The notes under the pieces are model-generated. The model saw only the letters and a program-made list of their open reading frames with translations, searched no databases and was not told where the DNA came from. DNA of 64,000 nt, taken from Chitinophagaceae bacterium (GTDB lineage Bacteria; Bacteroidota; Bacteroidia; Chitinophagales; Chitinophagaceae). The position numbers and the translations under genes were made by a program. Numbering within the stretch: position 1 is the stretch's first letter; each line of letters opens with the position of its first letter. The stretch covers positions 1 to 64,000 of the forward strand of contig JAEUVO010000053.1 in the NCBI GenBank assembly GCA_016786885.1, in the 5' to 3' direction. Shown here in pieces: positions 26,995-36,087 of this stretch.

Positions 26995-28992
26995 ATGAAA
27001 AAAATAATTGTTTTAACAGCTGTTCTTTTTTCTTTCGCTTCTTTACCTGCACAGTTTGTGTATGATTACCTGAAAGCGGCGGATAATTATTTTGAAAAAG
27101 GGGATTATGCTTCAGCAGCGGAGTATTATGAAAAATATATGGGTGGTGACAAGAGTGGTAAGGATAAAGAGTTCAAACCCTATACCCCGCAGAATTCTTC
27201 TAAAAAAACGGCTGCTGCTACTTCAAGTAAAGAACAGGCTATGTACCGTCTCGCAGAATGTTACCGCCTGTTGAATTATCCTTCCAAAGCAGAACCACAG
27301 TATAAAGAAGTGATGGTTGCCAACAAGACACAATTTCCGCTGGCGCAATATCATTATGCTGCACAATTAAGGGCATTGGGAAAATATGCAGAAGCGGAGC
27401 AAAACTTTAAAACCTTTCTTTCCGGTTATAACACCAATGATGAATACAAAAAGAATGCGGAAAGAGAATTAAAGAACCTGCAGTTCATTCAGGCACAGCT
27501 GATAAAGAAAGACCTGAAATATTATACTATCAATAAAGCCGGCGGTGAATTAAATGCTACCGGGGCCAGTTATGCACCGGCATGGTTAAACAGCAATACA
27601 TTATTGTTTACTTCTACCAGGCCGCTGGATACTACTTTAAAAACCAAAGTGTATACGAACCGTATTTTTCAGGCTGCTTATGACGGAAGTGCTATAAGCA
27701 ATGTAGCTGTTGCCGGCATGCCGCAGGAAAAAGGAGTTCAGCAGGGAGTGGTGAGTGTAACACCTGATGGTAATACCATGTTTTTAACCAAATGGGGTAT
27801 ATCCGGTGATAAGAAAACATCAGCACTATACGCAAGCAGTAAAACTGCCAGTGGCTGGAGTGAACCAGCCAAACTCGGCGAATCCATTAATACTGCCGGA
27901 GCCAATACACAACAGCCTTTTGTAACACCTGATGGAAAGTATTTACTATTCTCCAGTAACAGAACAGGCGGGCAGGGTGGTTATGATCTCTGGTATGCAG
28001 CATTAGAAAACGGAACGCCGGGTACACCCGTAAATATGGGATCTGTTATTAATTCATCTTATGATGAACAGGCACCTTCTTATCATGAAGCGTCTAAATC
28101 ATTAGTATTTTCTTCCAACGGAAGAGTAGGTATGGGCGGATATGATTTCTTCCAAAGCAAAGGTGCTGCAGGAAGCAACTGGGCAGAGCCGGTGAATATG
28201 GGTTATCCTGTCAACTCGGTGAAAGATGATATCTACCTTATCAGCCGCGGACCCGCTAAAAATATGCTCGAGGATGTAATGCTGAGTTCTGACCGTGATG
28301 CGGCCTGTTGCCTGGAATTATTTGCCTTAAAAAAAGTAAGACCATTAAGACAGATCAGCGGCCGTATAGTTTCCTGCGATCCCGCCAAGCCATTGACAGG
28401 AGCAACTGTAACAGTGGTTGATCCTGCAAACAATAAAACAGTTTACACCAGATCAGTTGGAGCCGACGGAACATATTCATTTACTCTTGAAGATCATCAG
28501 CCATTGAAAGTGCAGGCGGATGCAACAGGATTTATCAGCAATTCAGCAGCAATGGGTACACCGGCAGATATGGAAGAAGAGATGATGAAGTATCCTGATC
28601 TGTGCCTGTTGCCGGAAGCTCCGAAAGTGGATGAGAAATTTGTGATCGAGAATGTATATTACGATTTCAATAAAGCAGATCTGAAACCGGCATCCTATCC
28701 TGCATTGGATGAAATAGTACGAATGCTGAATACTTACCCGAACATGTCGATTGAACTCGGCGCACATACTGACAGCAAAGGTTCTGATACGTACAACATG
28801 AAGTTGTCTGAAGCAAGGGCGCAGAGTGTGGTGAAGTATTTGGTAGAAAAAGGAATTGCTGCTGAAAGGTTAGTGGCTAAAGGATATGGTGAAACAGCTC
28901 CTGTAGCTCCGAATGAAGTAGATGGAAAAGATAATCCGGAAGGAAGAGAGAAGAACAGGAGAACAGAATTTAAAGTATTAAAAAACGAATAA
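26995..28992 (+). CDS. PorE-like OmpA-family protein with TPR and PD40 repeats
   Basis: The 665-residue protein has a signal peptide, TPR-like helices (YFEKGDYASAAEYYEKYM; MYRLAECYRLLNYPSKAE) in residues 20-160, and then WD40-like PD40 beta-propeller strands (NTLLFTSTRPLD, GKYLLFSSNRTGGQGGYDLW, KSLVFSSNGRVGMGGYDFF). A carboxypeptidase-regulatory-like domain follows (ISGRIVSCDPAKPLTGATVT), then a C-terminal OmpA peptidoglycan-binding domain (VYYDFNKADLKP ... ELGAHTDSKGSDTYNMKLSE ... REKNRRTEF). This order matches PorE of the type IX secretion system, which anchors the machinery to peptidoglycan. Multiple paralogues are common, so this may be a locus-specific version. It sits between two PorP/SprF genes. 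Confidence 0.9.
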   Translation: MKKIIVLTAVLFSFASLPAQFVYDYLKAADNYFEKGDYASAAEYYEKYMGGDKSGKDKEFKPYTPQNSSKKTAAATSSKEQAMYRLAECYRLLNYPSKAEPQYKEVMVANKTQFPLAQYHYAAQLRALGKYAEAEQNFKTFLSGYNTNDEYKKNAERELKNLQFIQAQLIKKDLKYYTINKAGGELNATGASYAPAWLNSNTLLFTSTRPLDTTLKTKVYTNRIFQAAYDGSAISNVAVAGMPQEKGVQQGVVSVTPDGNTMFLTKWGISGDKKTSALYASSKTASGWSEPAKLGESINTAGANTQQPFVTPDGKYLLFSSNRTGGQGGYDLWYAALENGTPGTPVNMGSVINSSYDEQAPSYHEASKSLVFSSNGRVGMGGYDFFQSKGAAGSNWAEPVNMGYPVNSVKDDIYLISRGPAKNMLEDVMLSSDRDAACCLELFALKKVRPLRQISGRIVSCDPAKPLTGATVTVVDPANNKTVYTRSVGADGTYSFTLEDHQPLKVQADATGFISNSAAMGTPADMEEEMMKYPDLCLLPEAPKVDEKFVIENVYYDFNKADLKPASYPALDEIVRMLNTYPNMSIELGAHTDSKGSDTYNMKLSEARAQSVVKYLVEKGIAAERLVAKGYGETAPVAPNEVDGKDNPEGREKNRRTEFKVLKNE

Positions 28993-29056
28993 GCACCAAT
29001 TATAGAAAGAAGGTCCCGTTTTTAAAATCCGTTAACTGAACTGAAAGCAAACAGTA

Positions 29057-30085
29057 ATGAAGAAAAATATTTTTCTTGTGATAATGATTGTGTTGGGTGG
29101 TATGGCCTCATTGCCTGTGTTTGCTCAGCAGAAACCGCACTATACCCAGTATGTGCTCAACCAGTTTATCGTAAACCCGGCCGTAACCGGGATCGAGAAT
29201 TATGCTGATCTCAAAGTAAGTCACCGGCACCAGTGGGTAGGTATCCAGGATGCGCCGGTGACCAGTTACTTATCATTACATGGCCCCATTGGTAAAACAG
29301 ATTACCGCAAGACTGCCACTTCATTTGATCTGAAAGGAGAAAACCCCAGAGGAAAAAGATACTGGGAAGAATACACAGCGCCGGCGCCGCATCATGGCAT
29401 CGGATTACAGGTAATAAATGATATAACAGGACCATTGAGTAATTTCTCCATGTACGGAACCTATGCCTATCACATGGCGCTTTCATCCCGCACCAGTTTA
29501 TCAGCAGGTTTTGGAGTGGGGTTCAACCGTATAAGTCTTGATGCAGATAAACTTGATTTTGGTGATGTGGTGGCTGATCCTGCCGTTTACACAACGGGTA
29601 TCCTTAACAAAATGCGGTTTGATATGATGGCGGGCCTGTATGTATACTCAGCCGATTATTTCCTGGGTGTTTCGGCGCAGCAGGTAGTGCCACAAAAAAT
29701 TGATTTCTCTAATGGATATATCCGCCCCAAAGAAGGCCGGACGGTGCCGCATTTGTTTGGTACAGCCGGGTATCGGTTTTCACTTGGTGATAATTTTAAT
29801 CTCATTCCTTCTGTAATGGTGAAGTATGTAGATCCCCTGCCGGTGCAGGTGGAGGGAAATATGAAACTGCAATACTTAGATAGGATATGGATCGGCGGCA
29901 GCTACCGTCATAAAGACGGTTATGCCGGTATGATGGGATTGAATGTGTCCAACATTTTCCATATCGGTTATGCATTTGATTATACTACTTCAAGATTGAA
30001 TAATTTCAGCAAAGGGACGCATGAGATATTACTGGGTTTTGTCATTGGCGGTTACCCGGATAATTGCCCCCGGAATGTGTGGTAA
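29057..30085 (+). CDS. Second PorP/SprF-family type IX secretion membrane protein
   Basis: This 342-residue protein has a signal ending FAQQ and the family start KPHYTQYVLNQFIVNPAVTGIENYADLKVSHRHQWVG split over residues 25-60. The remainder is alternating beta-strand sequence consistent with an outer-membrane barrel. It is clearly a paralogue of the protein encoded at 25949-26956 but diverged, which suggests each may serve a different cargo. It is the last gene of the surface locus, and a 101-base gap separates it from the protease gene. Confidence 0.92.
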   Translation: MKKNIFLVIMIVLGGMASLPVFAQQKPHYTQYVLNQFIVNPAVTGIENYADLKVSHRHQWVGIQDAPVTSYLSLHGPIGKTDYRKTATSFDLKGENPRGKRYWEEYTAPAPHHGIGLQVINDITGPLSNFSMYGTYAYHMALSSRTSLSAGFGVGFNRISLDADKLDFGDVVADPAVYTTGILNKMRFDMMAGLYVYSADYFLGVSAQQVVPQKIDFSNGYIRPKEGRTVPHLFGTAGYRFSLGDNFNLIPSVMVKYVDPLPVQVEGNMKLQYLDRIWIGGSYRHKDGYAGMMGLNVSNIFHIGYAFDYTTSRLNNFSKGTHEILLGFVIGGYPDNCPRNVW

Positions 30086-30186
30086 TTCAGTCTTTCGCTG
30101 TTTAAAATAATTAATATACCGTTCAAAGGGTATGGAAGGGGAATGAAAAGGCAACTATTTTCGGTGTAAATAAAAAAACAACCAAT

Positions 30187-31485
30187 ATGAAAAGGTATCT
30201 GCTATTTGCCGCTGTTCTGACCTTAGTCAGCATCCAATTATCAGCCCAGTCTATTCCTAAGCCCAGTTGTACGACTATTTTATCTGATGCTATGTTTTCG
30301 GGTAGAGATACAGTAAGTGGGAGAGGGGTTGCAGATAATTATCATACCTGGGAACCGGGGGATGAATTGCTGGTAAAATTCATGCCCGGAGGCAGTACCA
30401 TACTTCGGGACAGAGTTATTATGTATGCAAAAGAGTGGGAGAAGTACGGTAATATCAAATTAAAATTTGTAGCAGACACCACGAAGCAAACAGATATCAG
30501 GGTAAGATTAGGAAAAGGAGCCGGTCATAATTCAGCTGTTGGTACAGAAGCTAAATTCAGGTCGCAGAACATGCAAACCATGAATTTTGATACGTTATTT
30601 TTTGCGGATATTGACTATTACCTGCTCAAGTTGAAAAAAAGAGGTGTTAACCCGCCTTATAATATCAATCAGCTGGCAACAGAAATGAATACGGATCCCA
30701 ATCATTGGAATGACAGGGAAATGCGCCGGGTGGTTACTCATGAATTTGGTCATTCACTGGGGTTATTGCATGAGCAAAGCTTTCCAGGTGCTGTAAAGTG
30801 GAAAAAGACAGATTCGGTATATAATTATTACAAAGAAACACAAGGCTGGGACAGAGCCCGGGTTGATTTTAATGTGTTTGATGTAGCAGACCAGTTTTTT
30901 ACCAATGGTACAACGTATGATCCCAAATCCATCATGCATTATTCCATTGAACCCTGGCAAACCTTAGATGGTTATTCTCTTAAATCGAGTACTGAGTTGT
31001 CGTTGGGAGATAAATCATTAATTGCGGCTTTGTATCCCAAAAACACAGCTGCTGCCACTATGGTAGTTCCAAAAGTAATGGTCTCCAATTTCACCAAATT
31101 GAATGTAGTCTCAGATACAATCCGTAAGGGATTAGTTATCACACCGTCCTTTGATCTGAAGACAAATCCCAAACTTGGAGAAGTTTATTTTGTAGCCAGG
31201 CTGGCCACAGAAGACGGGAAGTATATAAAAACTGATGCGCTATATTATAACTGGGGAGGAACCACCGCTACTTATAAAAAGATGAACCTATTGCCCAATT
31301 CCAAAGTAAGCTATAATAAAGGAAAGAAAAATCTTGAACTGTTCATGCCATTTGAGTATATACCAGATACCTATGGCAAGAAAATAATTGTTGTTTTTGC
31401 CGTGTACCTTGATGATGTGGCAAATAACCAGATGGATAAACTGATGTATTTTTCAACCACTACAGCACTTAGTCTTCCACGCTAA
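30187..31485 (+). CDS. Exported astacin-like zinc metalloprotease
   Basis: The 432-residue protein has a signal peptide (MKRYLLFAAVLTLVSIQLSA) and a catalytic domain with the extended zinc motif HEFGHSLGLLHE at residues 185-196. The Met-turn is SIMHYS with Met250. The combination HExxHxxGxxHE plus SxMHY is that of astacin-type metzincins (M12A). The last 150 residues form an extra domain with no clear family and no recognisable type A or B sorting tail, so it may simply be periplasmic or use another route. It follows the surface-protein locus and could process secreted proteins, though that link is only positional. Confidence 0.88.
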   Translation: MKRYLLFAAVLTLVSIQLSAQSIPKPSCTTILSDAMFSGRDTVSGRGVADNYHTWEPGDELLVKFMPGGSTILRDRVIMYAKEWEKYGNIKLKFVADTTKQTDIRVRLGKGAGHNSAVGTEAKFRSQNMQTMNFDTLFFADIDYYLLKLKKRGVNPPYNINQLATEMNTDPNHWNDREMRRVVTHEFGHSLGLLHEQSFPGAVKWKKTDSVYNYYKETQGWDRARVDFNVFDVADQFFTNGTTYDPKSIMHYSIEPWQTLDGYSLKSSTELSLGDKSLIAALYPKNTAAATMVVPKVMVSNFTKLNVVSDTIRKGLVITPSFDLKTNPKLGEVYFVARLATEDGKYIKTDALYYNWGGTTATYKKMNLLPNSKVSYNKGKKNLELFMPFEYIPDTYGKKIIVVFAVYLDDVANNQMDKLMYFSTTTALSLPR

Positions 31486-31502
31486 AAATTGCTGAAACTA
31501 AG

Positions 31503-31535
31503 TGAGGGCCTGCATTTTGCAGGCTCTTATTGTTT
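31503..31535 (+). terminator. Terminator of the protease gene
   Basis: GAGGGCCTGCA-TTT-TGCAGGCTC is a hairpin with one bulge followed by TTATTGTTTG, about 20 bases after the stop codon. Confidence 0.6.
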
Positions 31536-31593
31536 GTATAAGGCAGGTAAGATTATTCTTTTAAAAATCCGGCATAAATAGGCCGGAAGCCTT

Positions 31594-31601
31594 TATATTT
31601 G
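31594..31601 (+). promoter_or_regulatory. -7 box of tRNA-Pro
   Basis: TATATTTG matches TAnnTTTG exactly and lies 32 bases before the tRNA. No clear TTTG is found at the -33 position. Confidence 0.55.
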
Positions 31602-31632
31602 CAGCCCCGTTCCGGGGTAGTCCCGGAAGGAT

Positions 31633-31706
31633 CGGGAAGTAGCGCAGGCCGGTAGCGCACCTGGTTTGGGACCAGGGGGTCGCAGGTTCGAATCCTGTCT
31701 TCCCGA
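31633..31706 (+). tRNA. tRNA-Pro(TGG)
   Basis: Acceptor stem CGGGAAG pairs with CTTCCCG and the discriminator is A. The anticodon arm CCTGG-TTTGGGA-CCAGG gives anticodon TGG (reads CCA and, by wobble, other proline codons). The T arm is GCAGG-TTCGAAT-CCTGT. Confidence 0.96.
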
Positions 31707-31710
31707 CTTA

Positions 31711-31742
31711 TAAAAGCCATTAGCATTTGCTGATGGCTTTTT
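31711..31742 (+). terminator. Terminator after tRNA-Pro
   Basis: AAAAGCCAT-TAGCATTTGCTG-ATGGCTTTTT forms a hairpin extended by an inner AGC/GCT pairing and ends in a T tract, directly after the tRNA. Confidence 0.8.
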
Positions 31743-31808
31743 GATTTAACCTGTAACAGCTATTGCTTCCTATCCAGCCTGAAATAACCATGCTGTTTAC
31801 TTTCTGGT

Positions 31809-32639
31809 TTATCTTAATGTTTGCACAGGTACCGGGTCCATATCAGTAAAGACCATGTTTTCACCCGCCATAGCCCAGATAAATGAATAGCTGGCAGTGG
31901 CACAACCGCTGTGAATGCTCCATGCAGGCGAGAGGATGGCCTGTTCGTTATTTAAAAATATATGTCTTGTCTCCTGCGGTTCTCCCATAAAATGAATGAC
32001 CCGTTGCCCTTCCGGCAGATCAAAATAAAAATAGGATTCCATTCGCCTGTCATGCAGGTGAGGTGGCATGGTATTCCAGATACTTCCTTTTTTGAAATTA
32101 GTAACACCCATTACCAGTTGACAGCTTTGGATACCATCGTTGTGTATATATTTATTGATAACACGATGGTTATTGTTGTCAAGACTTCCCATTTCTGCAG
32201 GTAATGCTTCGGCAGGTTTCATCAGCCTGGTGGGATACTCTTTATGAGCAGGGCAGGAAAAGAAAATGAACTTTGCAGGGGAGGATTTATCAACACTGCT
32301 GAAAACAATTTTTTGTTTGCCGTTGCCAATGTAGAGGCAATCCTGTTTTTCCAACTCAAATTTTTCGCCATCCACTGTGATGGATCCATTGCCGGCAATA
32401 TTTACAATACCAATCTCCCTGCGGCTCAAAAAATAATCGGCTTTTAATTGCTCATACGTACCCAGTTCCAGCGGCTTGCTTACAGGATGGGCTGCCCCTA
32501 CGATCATTCTGTCGTAATGACTATAAGCACATTCAATTTTATCAGTCTGTACAAGTCCTTCGAGCAGGAACCTGTCCCGTATCTGCTGTGTATTATATTT
32601 TGCAAAATCCCCGGGATGTACCTGGTGAACTGTTTTCAT
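31809..32639 (-). CDS. kduI: 5-dehydro-4-deoxy-D-glucuronate isomerase
   Basis: The 276-residue protein from ATG 32639 matches KduI, a cupin-fold zinc isomerase. It converts 5-dehydro-4-deoxy-D-glucuronate to 3-deoxy-D-glycero-2,5-hexodiulosonate in uronate (pectin, glycosaminoglycan) catabolism. Visible family signatures are GTYEQLKADYFLSRREIGIVN split over two strands, the metal-binding region TMPPHLHDRRMESYFYFD and the C-terminal SPAWSIHSGCAT. Length equals the family norm. A second in-frame ATG three codons upstream (32648) is possible. No kduD or polysaccharide lyase lies next to it. A 20-bp palindrome in the divergent promoter region may be its operator. Confidence 0.93.
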   Translation of the reverse strand: MKTVHQVHPGDFAKYNTQQIRDRFLLEGLVQTDKIECAYSHYDRMIVGAAHPVSKPLELGTYEQLKADYFLSRREIGIVNIAGNGSITVDGEKFELEKQDCLYIGNGKQKIVFSSVDKSSPAKFIFFSCPAHKEYPTRLMKPAEALPAEMGSLDNNNHRVINKYIHNDGIQSCQLVMGVTNFKKGSIWNTMPPHLHDRRMESYFYFDLPEGQRVIHFMGEPQETRHIFLNNEQAILSPAWSIHSGCATASYSFIWAMAGENMVFTDMDPVPVQTLR

Positions 32640-32701
32640 TGTAATCATTTTTATTGTGGATACTTAAAGCTATTTAAACAATGGGAATTTGTTTAAAATA
32701 A

Positions 32702-32721
32702 TTACGGCAACGTTTCCGTAA
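32702..32721. promoter_or_regulatory. 20-bp palindromic operator between kduI and the epimerase gene
   Basis: TTACGG-C-AACGTT-T-CCGTAA is a 20-bp inverted repeat with only one mismatched pair. A central AACGTT flanked by G/C-rich ends is the style of LacI-family operators. It lies 63 bases before kduI and 72 bases before the epimerase gene, so it could control either or both. Confidence 0.55.
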
Positions 32722-32792
32722 CACATATGCCGGGTAAATATTTGGGGAAATAGGTTCACAACATATTTTTACTATCTTGCATAAGTCATACT

Positions 32793-33767
32793 ATGAAACA
32801 TATCCTTATCACTGGCGGTGCCGGCTTTATAGGCAGTAACCTTATCAAAACGCTTTTCCGGGATCATTCCCCAGTTAAAATCACCTGTATTGATAATTTT
32901 GACCCCTTTTATCCGGCGGAGATCAAGCAATTTAATATCAGGGAATTTAAAGACAGGCCTGATTTTGTATTTCTGCCCAATGATATTTCTATAACAACGG
33001 CAGGAGAGTTAACCGCCCTGATCAAAGATCCTGTTGATTGTATAGTTCATATTGCTGCCAAAGCAGGGGTGAGACCAAGTATTGAGAATCCTATGTCTTA
33101 CCAGCAGGCCAATGTGATCGGCCTGCAAAACATGCTTGAGTTTACAAAGGAGAAAAAAGTAAAGCAGTTCGTTTTTGCATCAAGCAGCAGTGTATATGGC
33201 GTTAATGATCATTATCCATGGAAGGAAGATGAAAAACTGATGCCTATCAGCCCATATGCCAGTACCAAGCTTTCCGGAGAAATGATGGGGCATGTGTACA
33301 GTAAGTTATTTGGTATCCGCTTTATTGCCTTACGTTTCTTTACTGTATATGGTCCGGGGCAACGACCCGACCTGGCCATTCATAAATTCACCAAGGCTAT
33401 AGTTAAAGGAATGCCTGTGATGATGTATGGTGATGGCAGCACCAGCAGGGATTACACTTTTGTGGAAGATACGGTGCAGGGTATAATCGGAGCTATCAAT
33501 TATACCGCTTCAGATTTCGAGATCATTAACCTGGGGAATAATTATACAGTTTCTTTAAAAGAACTGATTGCTGCAATAGAAGAAGTGACAGGAAAAAAAG
33601 CGGTCATCGAAAAACATCCTGAGCAACCAGGCGATGTACCCAGAACATTTGCTGATATATCAAAAGCTAAAGCTTTGTTGGGCTACAACCCGCAAACGCA
33701 GATCGGCGAGGGATTGAAAAAATTTTATACCTGGTTTTCCGAGAATAAAGACCTCCTGACAAAATAA
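32793..33767 (+). CDS. NAD-dependent UDP-sugar epimerase/dehydratase
   Basis: The 324-residue protein is an extended short-chain dehydrogenase. It has the NAD-binding start ITGGAGFIGSNLIK, the strand HIAAKAGVRPS, the catalytic serine region FASSSSVYG, and the YASTK tyrosine-lysine pair, followed by GIRFIALRFFTVYGPGQRPD. IAAKAGVRPSIENP and the TVYGPGQRPDLA region resemble UDP-glucuronate 4-epimerases, which make UDP-galacturonate for surface polysaccharides. Exact substrate is inferred only. It starts divergently from kduI and its stop abuts the stop of the convergent glycosyltransferase gene. Confidence 0.87.
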   Translation: MKHILITGGAGFIGSNLIKTLFRDHSPVKITCIDNFDPFYPAEIKQFNIREFKDRPDFVFLPNDISITTAGELTALIKDPVDCIVHIAAKAGVRPSIENPMSYQQANVIGLQNMLEFTKEKKVKQFVFASSSSVYGVNDHYPWKEDEKLMPISPYASTKLSGEMMGHVYSKLFGIRFIALRFFTVYGPGQRPDLAIHKFTKAIVKGMPVMMYGDGSTSRDYTFVEDTVQGIIGAINYTASDFEIINLGNNYTVSLKELIAAIEEVTGKKAVIEKHPEQPGDVPRTFADISKAKALLGYNPQTQIGEGLKKFYTWFSENKDLLTK

Positions 33768-34736
33768 TTATAAGGCAATATCTGAAGTGTGGTTTATCTC
33801 CCTTTTGGCATGATAAACTTTTCTTACATTATAGGTTTTCTTATTCTGCGATTCGAAATAGGTTCTTACATTAATATCAGCTACTATTCCGATAGTAACC
33901 AGTTGGATGCCTCCCAGTAATAATATTAGTCCTAAGATAAGTAGTGGTTTCCCCCCGATATCCTGCCCCAGTATTTTTAAAATAAGCAGGTAAAGATTTA
34001 TCAGCAGACCAATGCCAAAACTGATAAAACCCATTGTACCGAATAAGTGCATGGGTTTTTGCATATACTTCCGCATAAATACCATCAGCACCAGGTCACT
34101 CATTACTTTGAATGTCCTGTTGATACCATATTTACTTTTGCCATATATACGGGCATGATGCATCACATCTACCTGTGTTATTTTGGCTCCTTGTAGTTTG
34201 GCCAGTACAGGAATGAAACGGTGCAGCTCCCCATATAATCCCAGTTCCTCCGCTATTTCTCTTTTGAATACTTTAAGGGTGCATCCGTAATCTTTTATGT
34301 ATACACCCGTCATGCGCCGGATCAATGCATTGGCGATCTTGCTGGGTATTTTTCGGAGAATGAACCCATCTTTCCTGTTCTTACGGTTTCCGGCCACTAC
34401 ATCCCAATCTTCTTTTTTCAATAACTCCAGCATTGAAGGAATATCTGTCGGGTCATTCTGCAGGTCACCGTCGAGCAGGGCTACATATTTTCCACGGGAA
34501 TAATCTATACCCGCTGTCATGGCTGTACTTTGTCCATAATTTTTTCTTAGCTCAACCAGGATGGTTCTTTCATCACCGTGTTCAAGTACCTGTTGTTTAG
34601 TTTTATCAACAGAGCCATCGTCTACCAATATCACTTCATAATCAATACCATTAAGAGCTGAACGAACAGCTTCCAGCAGAGGTTTGATATTTTCCTCTTC
34701 ATTCATAACGGTGATGACAACAGATAATTCCTTCAT
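33768..34736 (-). CDS. Family 2 glycosyltransferase with two C-terminal membrane helices
   Basis: The 322-residue protein from ATG 34736 is a GT-A fold polyprenyl-phosphate glycosyltransferase (DPM1/ArnC/GtrB group). It has SVVITVMNEEENI, ILVDDGSVDKTK, the metal-binding ALLDGDLQNDP and GNRKNRKD. After residue 220 are two hydrophobic helices (LFGTMGFISFGIGLLINLYL and PLLILGLILLLGGIQLVTIG) of the usual GtrB arrangement. It transfers a sugar from a nucleotide donor to undecaprenyl phosphate on the cytoplasmic face. An in-frame extension to 34796 would run into the upstream terminator and is rejected. Confidence 0.9.
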   Translation of the reverse strand: MKELSVVITVMNEEENIKPLLEAVRSALNGIDYEVILVDDGSVDKTKQQVLEHGDERTILVELRKNYGQSTAMTAGIDYSRGKYVALLDGDLQNDPTDIPSMLELLKKEDWDVVAGNRKNRKDGFILRKIPSKIANALIRRMTGVYIKDYGCTLKVFKREIAEELGLYGELHRFIPVLAKLQGAKITQVDVMHHARIYGKSKYGINRTFKVMSDLVLMVFMRKYMQKPMHLFGTMGFISFGIGLLINLYLLILKILGQDIGGKPLLILGLILLLGGIQLVTIGIVADINVRTYFESQNKKTYNVRKVYHAKREINHTSDIAL

Positions 34737-34754
34737 AGCAGAACAATATTCCGG

Positions 34755-34762
34755 CAAAGGTA
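34755..34762 (-). promoter_or_regulatory. -7 box of the glycosyltransferase gene
   Basis: On the minus strand the sequence is TACCTTTG, a perfect -7 consensus, 19 bases before the ATG at 34736. The -33 region falls in the terminator of the upstream operon and has no clear TTTG. Confidence 0.5.
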
Positions 34763-34769
34763 CAGCATA

Positions 34770-34805
34770 TAAATAAAGAAGGGCTTGTGAAAACAAGCCC
34801 TCTTA
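34770..34805 (-). terminator. Terminator of the metY-metX-hom operon
   Basis: On the minus strand AGGGCTTG-TTTTCA-CAAGCCCT forms an 8-bp stem followed by TCTTTATTT, 25 bases after the hom stop codon. Confidence 0.7.
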
Positions 34806-34829
34806 AACCAAATAACAAATGAAAAGTAT

Positions 34830-36086
34830 TTATATAATACCTGCCAGTTCAAGGCTTTTTTTCTTCAATTTTCTGACTTCGATATCTTCAATAACCGGGT
34901 TTGCGGCTACTATAAGAGATGTATTATTTTCTTTCCACCAGTTGTTTCCCTTCAACTCATCAAAGGAAATAACACCAACAAGGTATTTTCTTTCTTCCTG
35001 TGCATACCATTCTTCAATCCATTCAAAACGATCACGGGGAATAAATGCCAGGTCGTCGAAGCTTACATAAACCCGTAAGAAAATATCGTTGCTCAATTCA
35101 TGCGGCTGATGATGATATAATTTTTTATATTCATACTTATATTGATAACGAAGAGCTGCAATATCACTAAGAACCGCAGAGGCGGTAGGGAAACTTCCAG
35201 CTCCTTTGCCATAAAAAAATTGTTTGTCTGCAAAACCACTTTCTATTACCACACCATTATATTCATTTTTTACAAAAGCAAGATGGTCATCCTGTTTTAC
35301 AAATTGTGGTAAGACAAAAGCGGCAACTTTACCATCCTTTAGTTTTTGAGCTTGTGCCACCAGTTTTATTTGTTGATTTTTGGCTCTGGCTACTACGGCA
35401 TCTCCTGCATTTATATTTTGAATGCCATTAAATAAAATATTTTCCGGTGACTCAATAATGCCATAGGCATGAGTTAGCAGGAAGGTCCATTTGTTTACTG
35501 CATCGTAGCCTTCCACATCTAATACAGGATTGCTTTCCGCGAAACCAGCTTGCTGAGCCAATAATAAAGCCTGTTTGAAGTCAAGTCCCTCTTCAAAAAT
35601 TTTGGTCAGTATAAAATTGGTAGACCCGTTAACTATTGCCCTGATGGAATGTAACAGGTCATTGTCATAATATTCTTCCAGGTTTCGTATAACCGGAATG
35701 GAGGCACAGGCGGCTGATTCATATAAAAATGATCTTCCTGTCTGCTGTTGCAGTGCAAGGAGGGCTGGTAAATGCTCTGCTATCATTTTTTTACTGGCAC
35801 TCACTACATCTTTGCCATTAACTAATGCCGTGGATACGATCTGGAAGGCTGCGTCCGCATCATCGATTACTTCTACAATAACATTAATATCATGATCATT
35901 TAATAATTCATTCTTATCTGTTGTAAATAAAGACGCAGGAGCATTTCTTTTCTTGCCATAATTTTTTATACATACTTTCTTGATCGTTGCTTTGAGAGAA
36001 GGGGTTTGTTGTAATACTTTATACAGGCCTTCACCTACTACGCCAAAGCCAAAGAGGCCAATTGTAAGTTGTTTATGTGTATTCAT
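34830..36086 (-). CDS. hom: Homoserine dehydrogenase
   Basis: The 418-residue protein starts with an NAD(P)-binding motif, IGLFGFGVVGEGLYKVL. It continues with SASKKMIAEHLPALLAL and the catalytic-domain motifs YESAACASIPVIRNL and NGSTNFILTKIFEEGLDF, followed by GYDAVNKW. It reduces aspartate semialdehyde to homoserine, the branch point to methionine and threonine. It is a stand-alone enzyme, not fused to aspartokinase. The gene is third in the operon, 1 base after metX ends, and is thus probably under the SAM riboswitch and cysteine leader that precede metY. Confidence 0.92.
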   Translation of the reverse strand: MNTHKQLTIGLFGFGVVGEGLYKVLQQTPSLKATIKKVCIKNYGKKRNAPASLFTTDKNELLNDHDINVIVEVIDDADAAFQIVSTALVNGKDVVSASKKMIAEHLPALLALQQQTGRSFLYESAACASIPVIRNLEEYYDNDLLHSIRAIVNGSTNFILTKIFEEGLDFKQALLLAQQAGFAESNPVLDVEGYDAVNKWTFLLTHAYGIIESPENILFNGIQNINAGDAVVARAKNQQIKLVAQAQKLKDGKVAAFVLPQFVKQDDHLAFVKNEYNGVVIESGFADKQFFYGKGAGSFPTASAVLSDIAALRYQYKYEYKKLYHHQPHELSNDIFLRVYVSFDDLAFIPRDRFEWIEEWYAQEERKYLVGVISFDELKGNNWWKENNTSLIVAANPVIEDIEVRKLKKKSLELAGII

Positions 36087-36087
36087 T

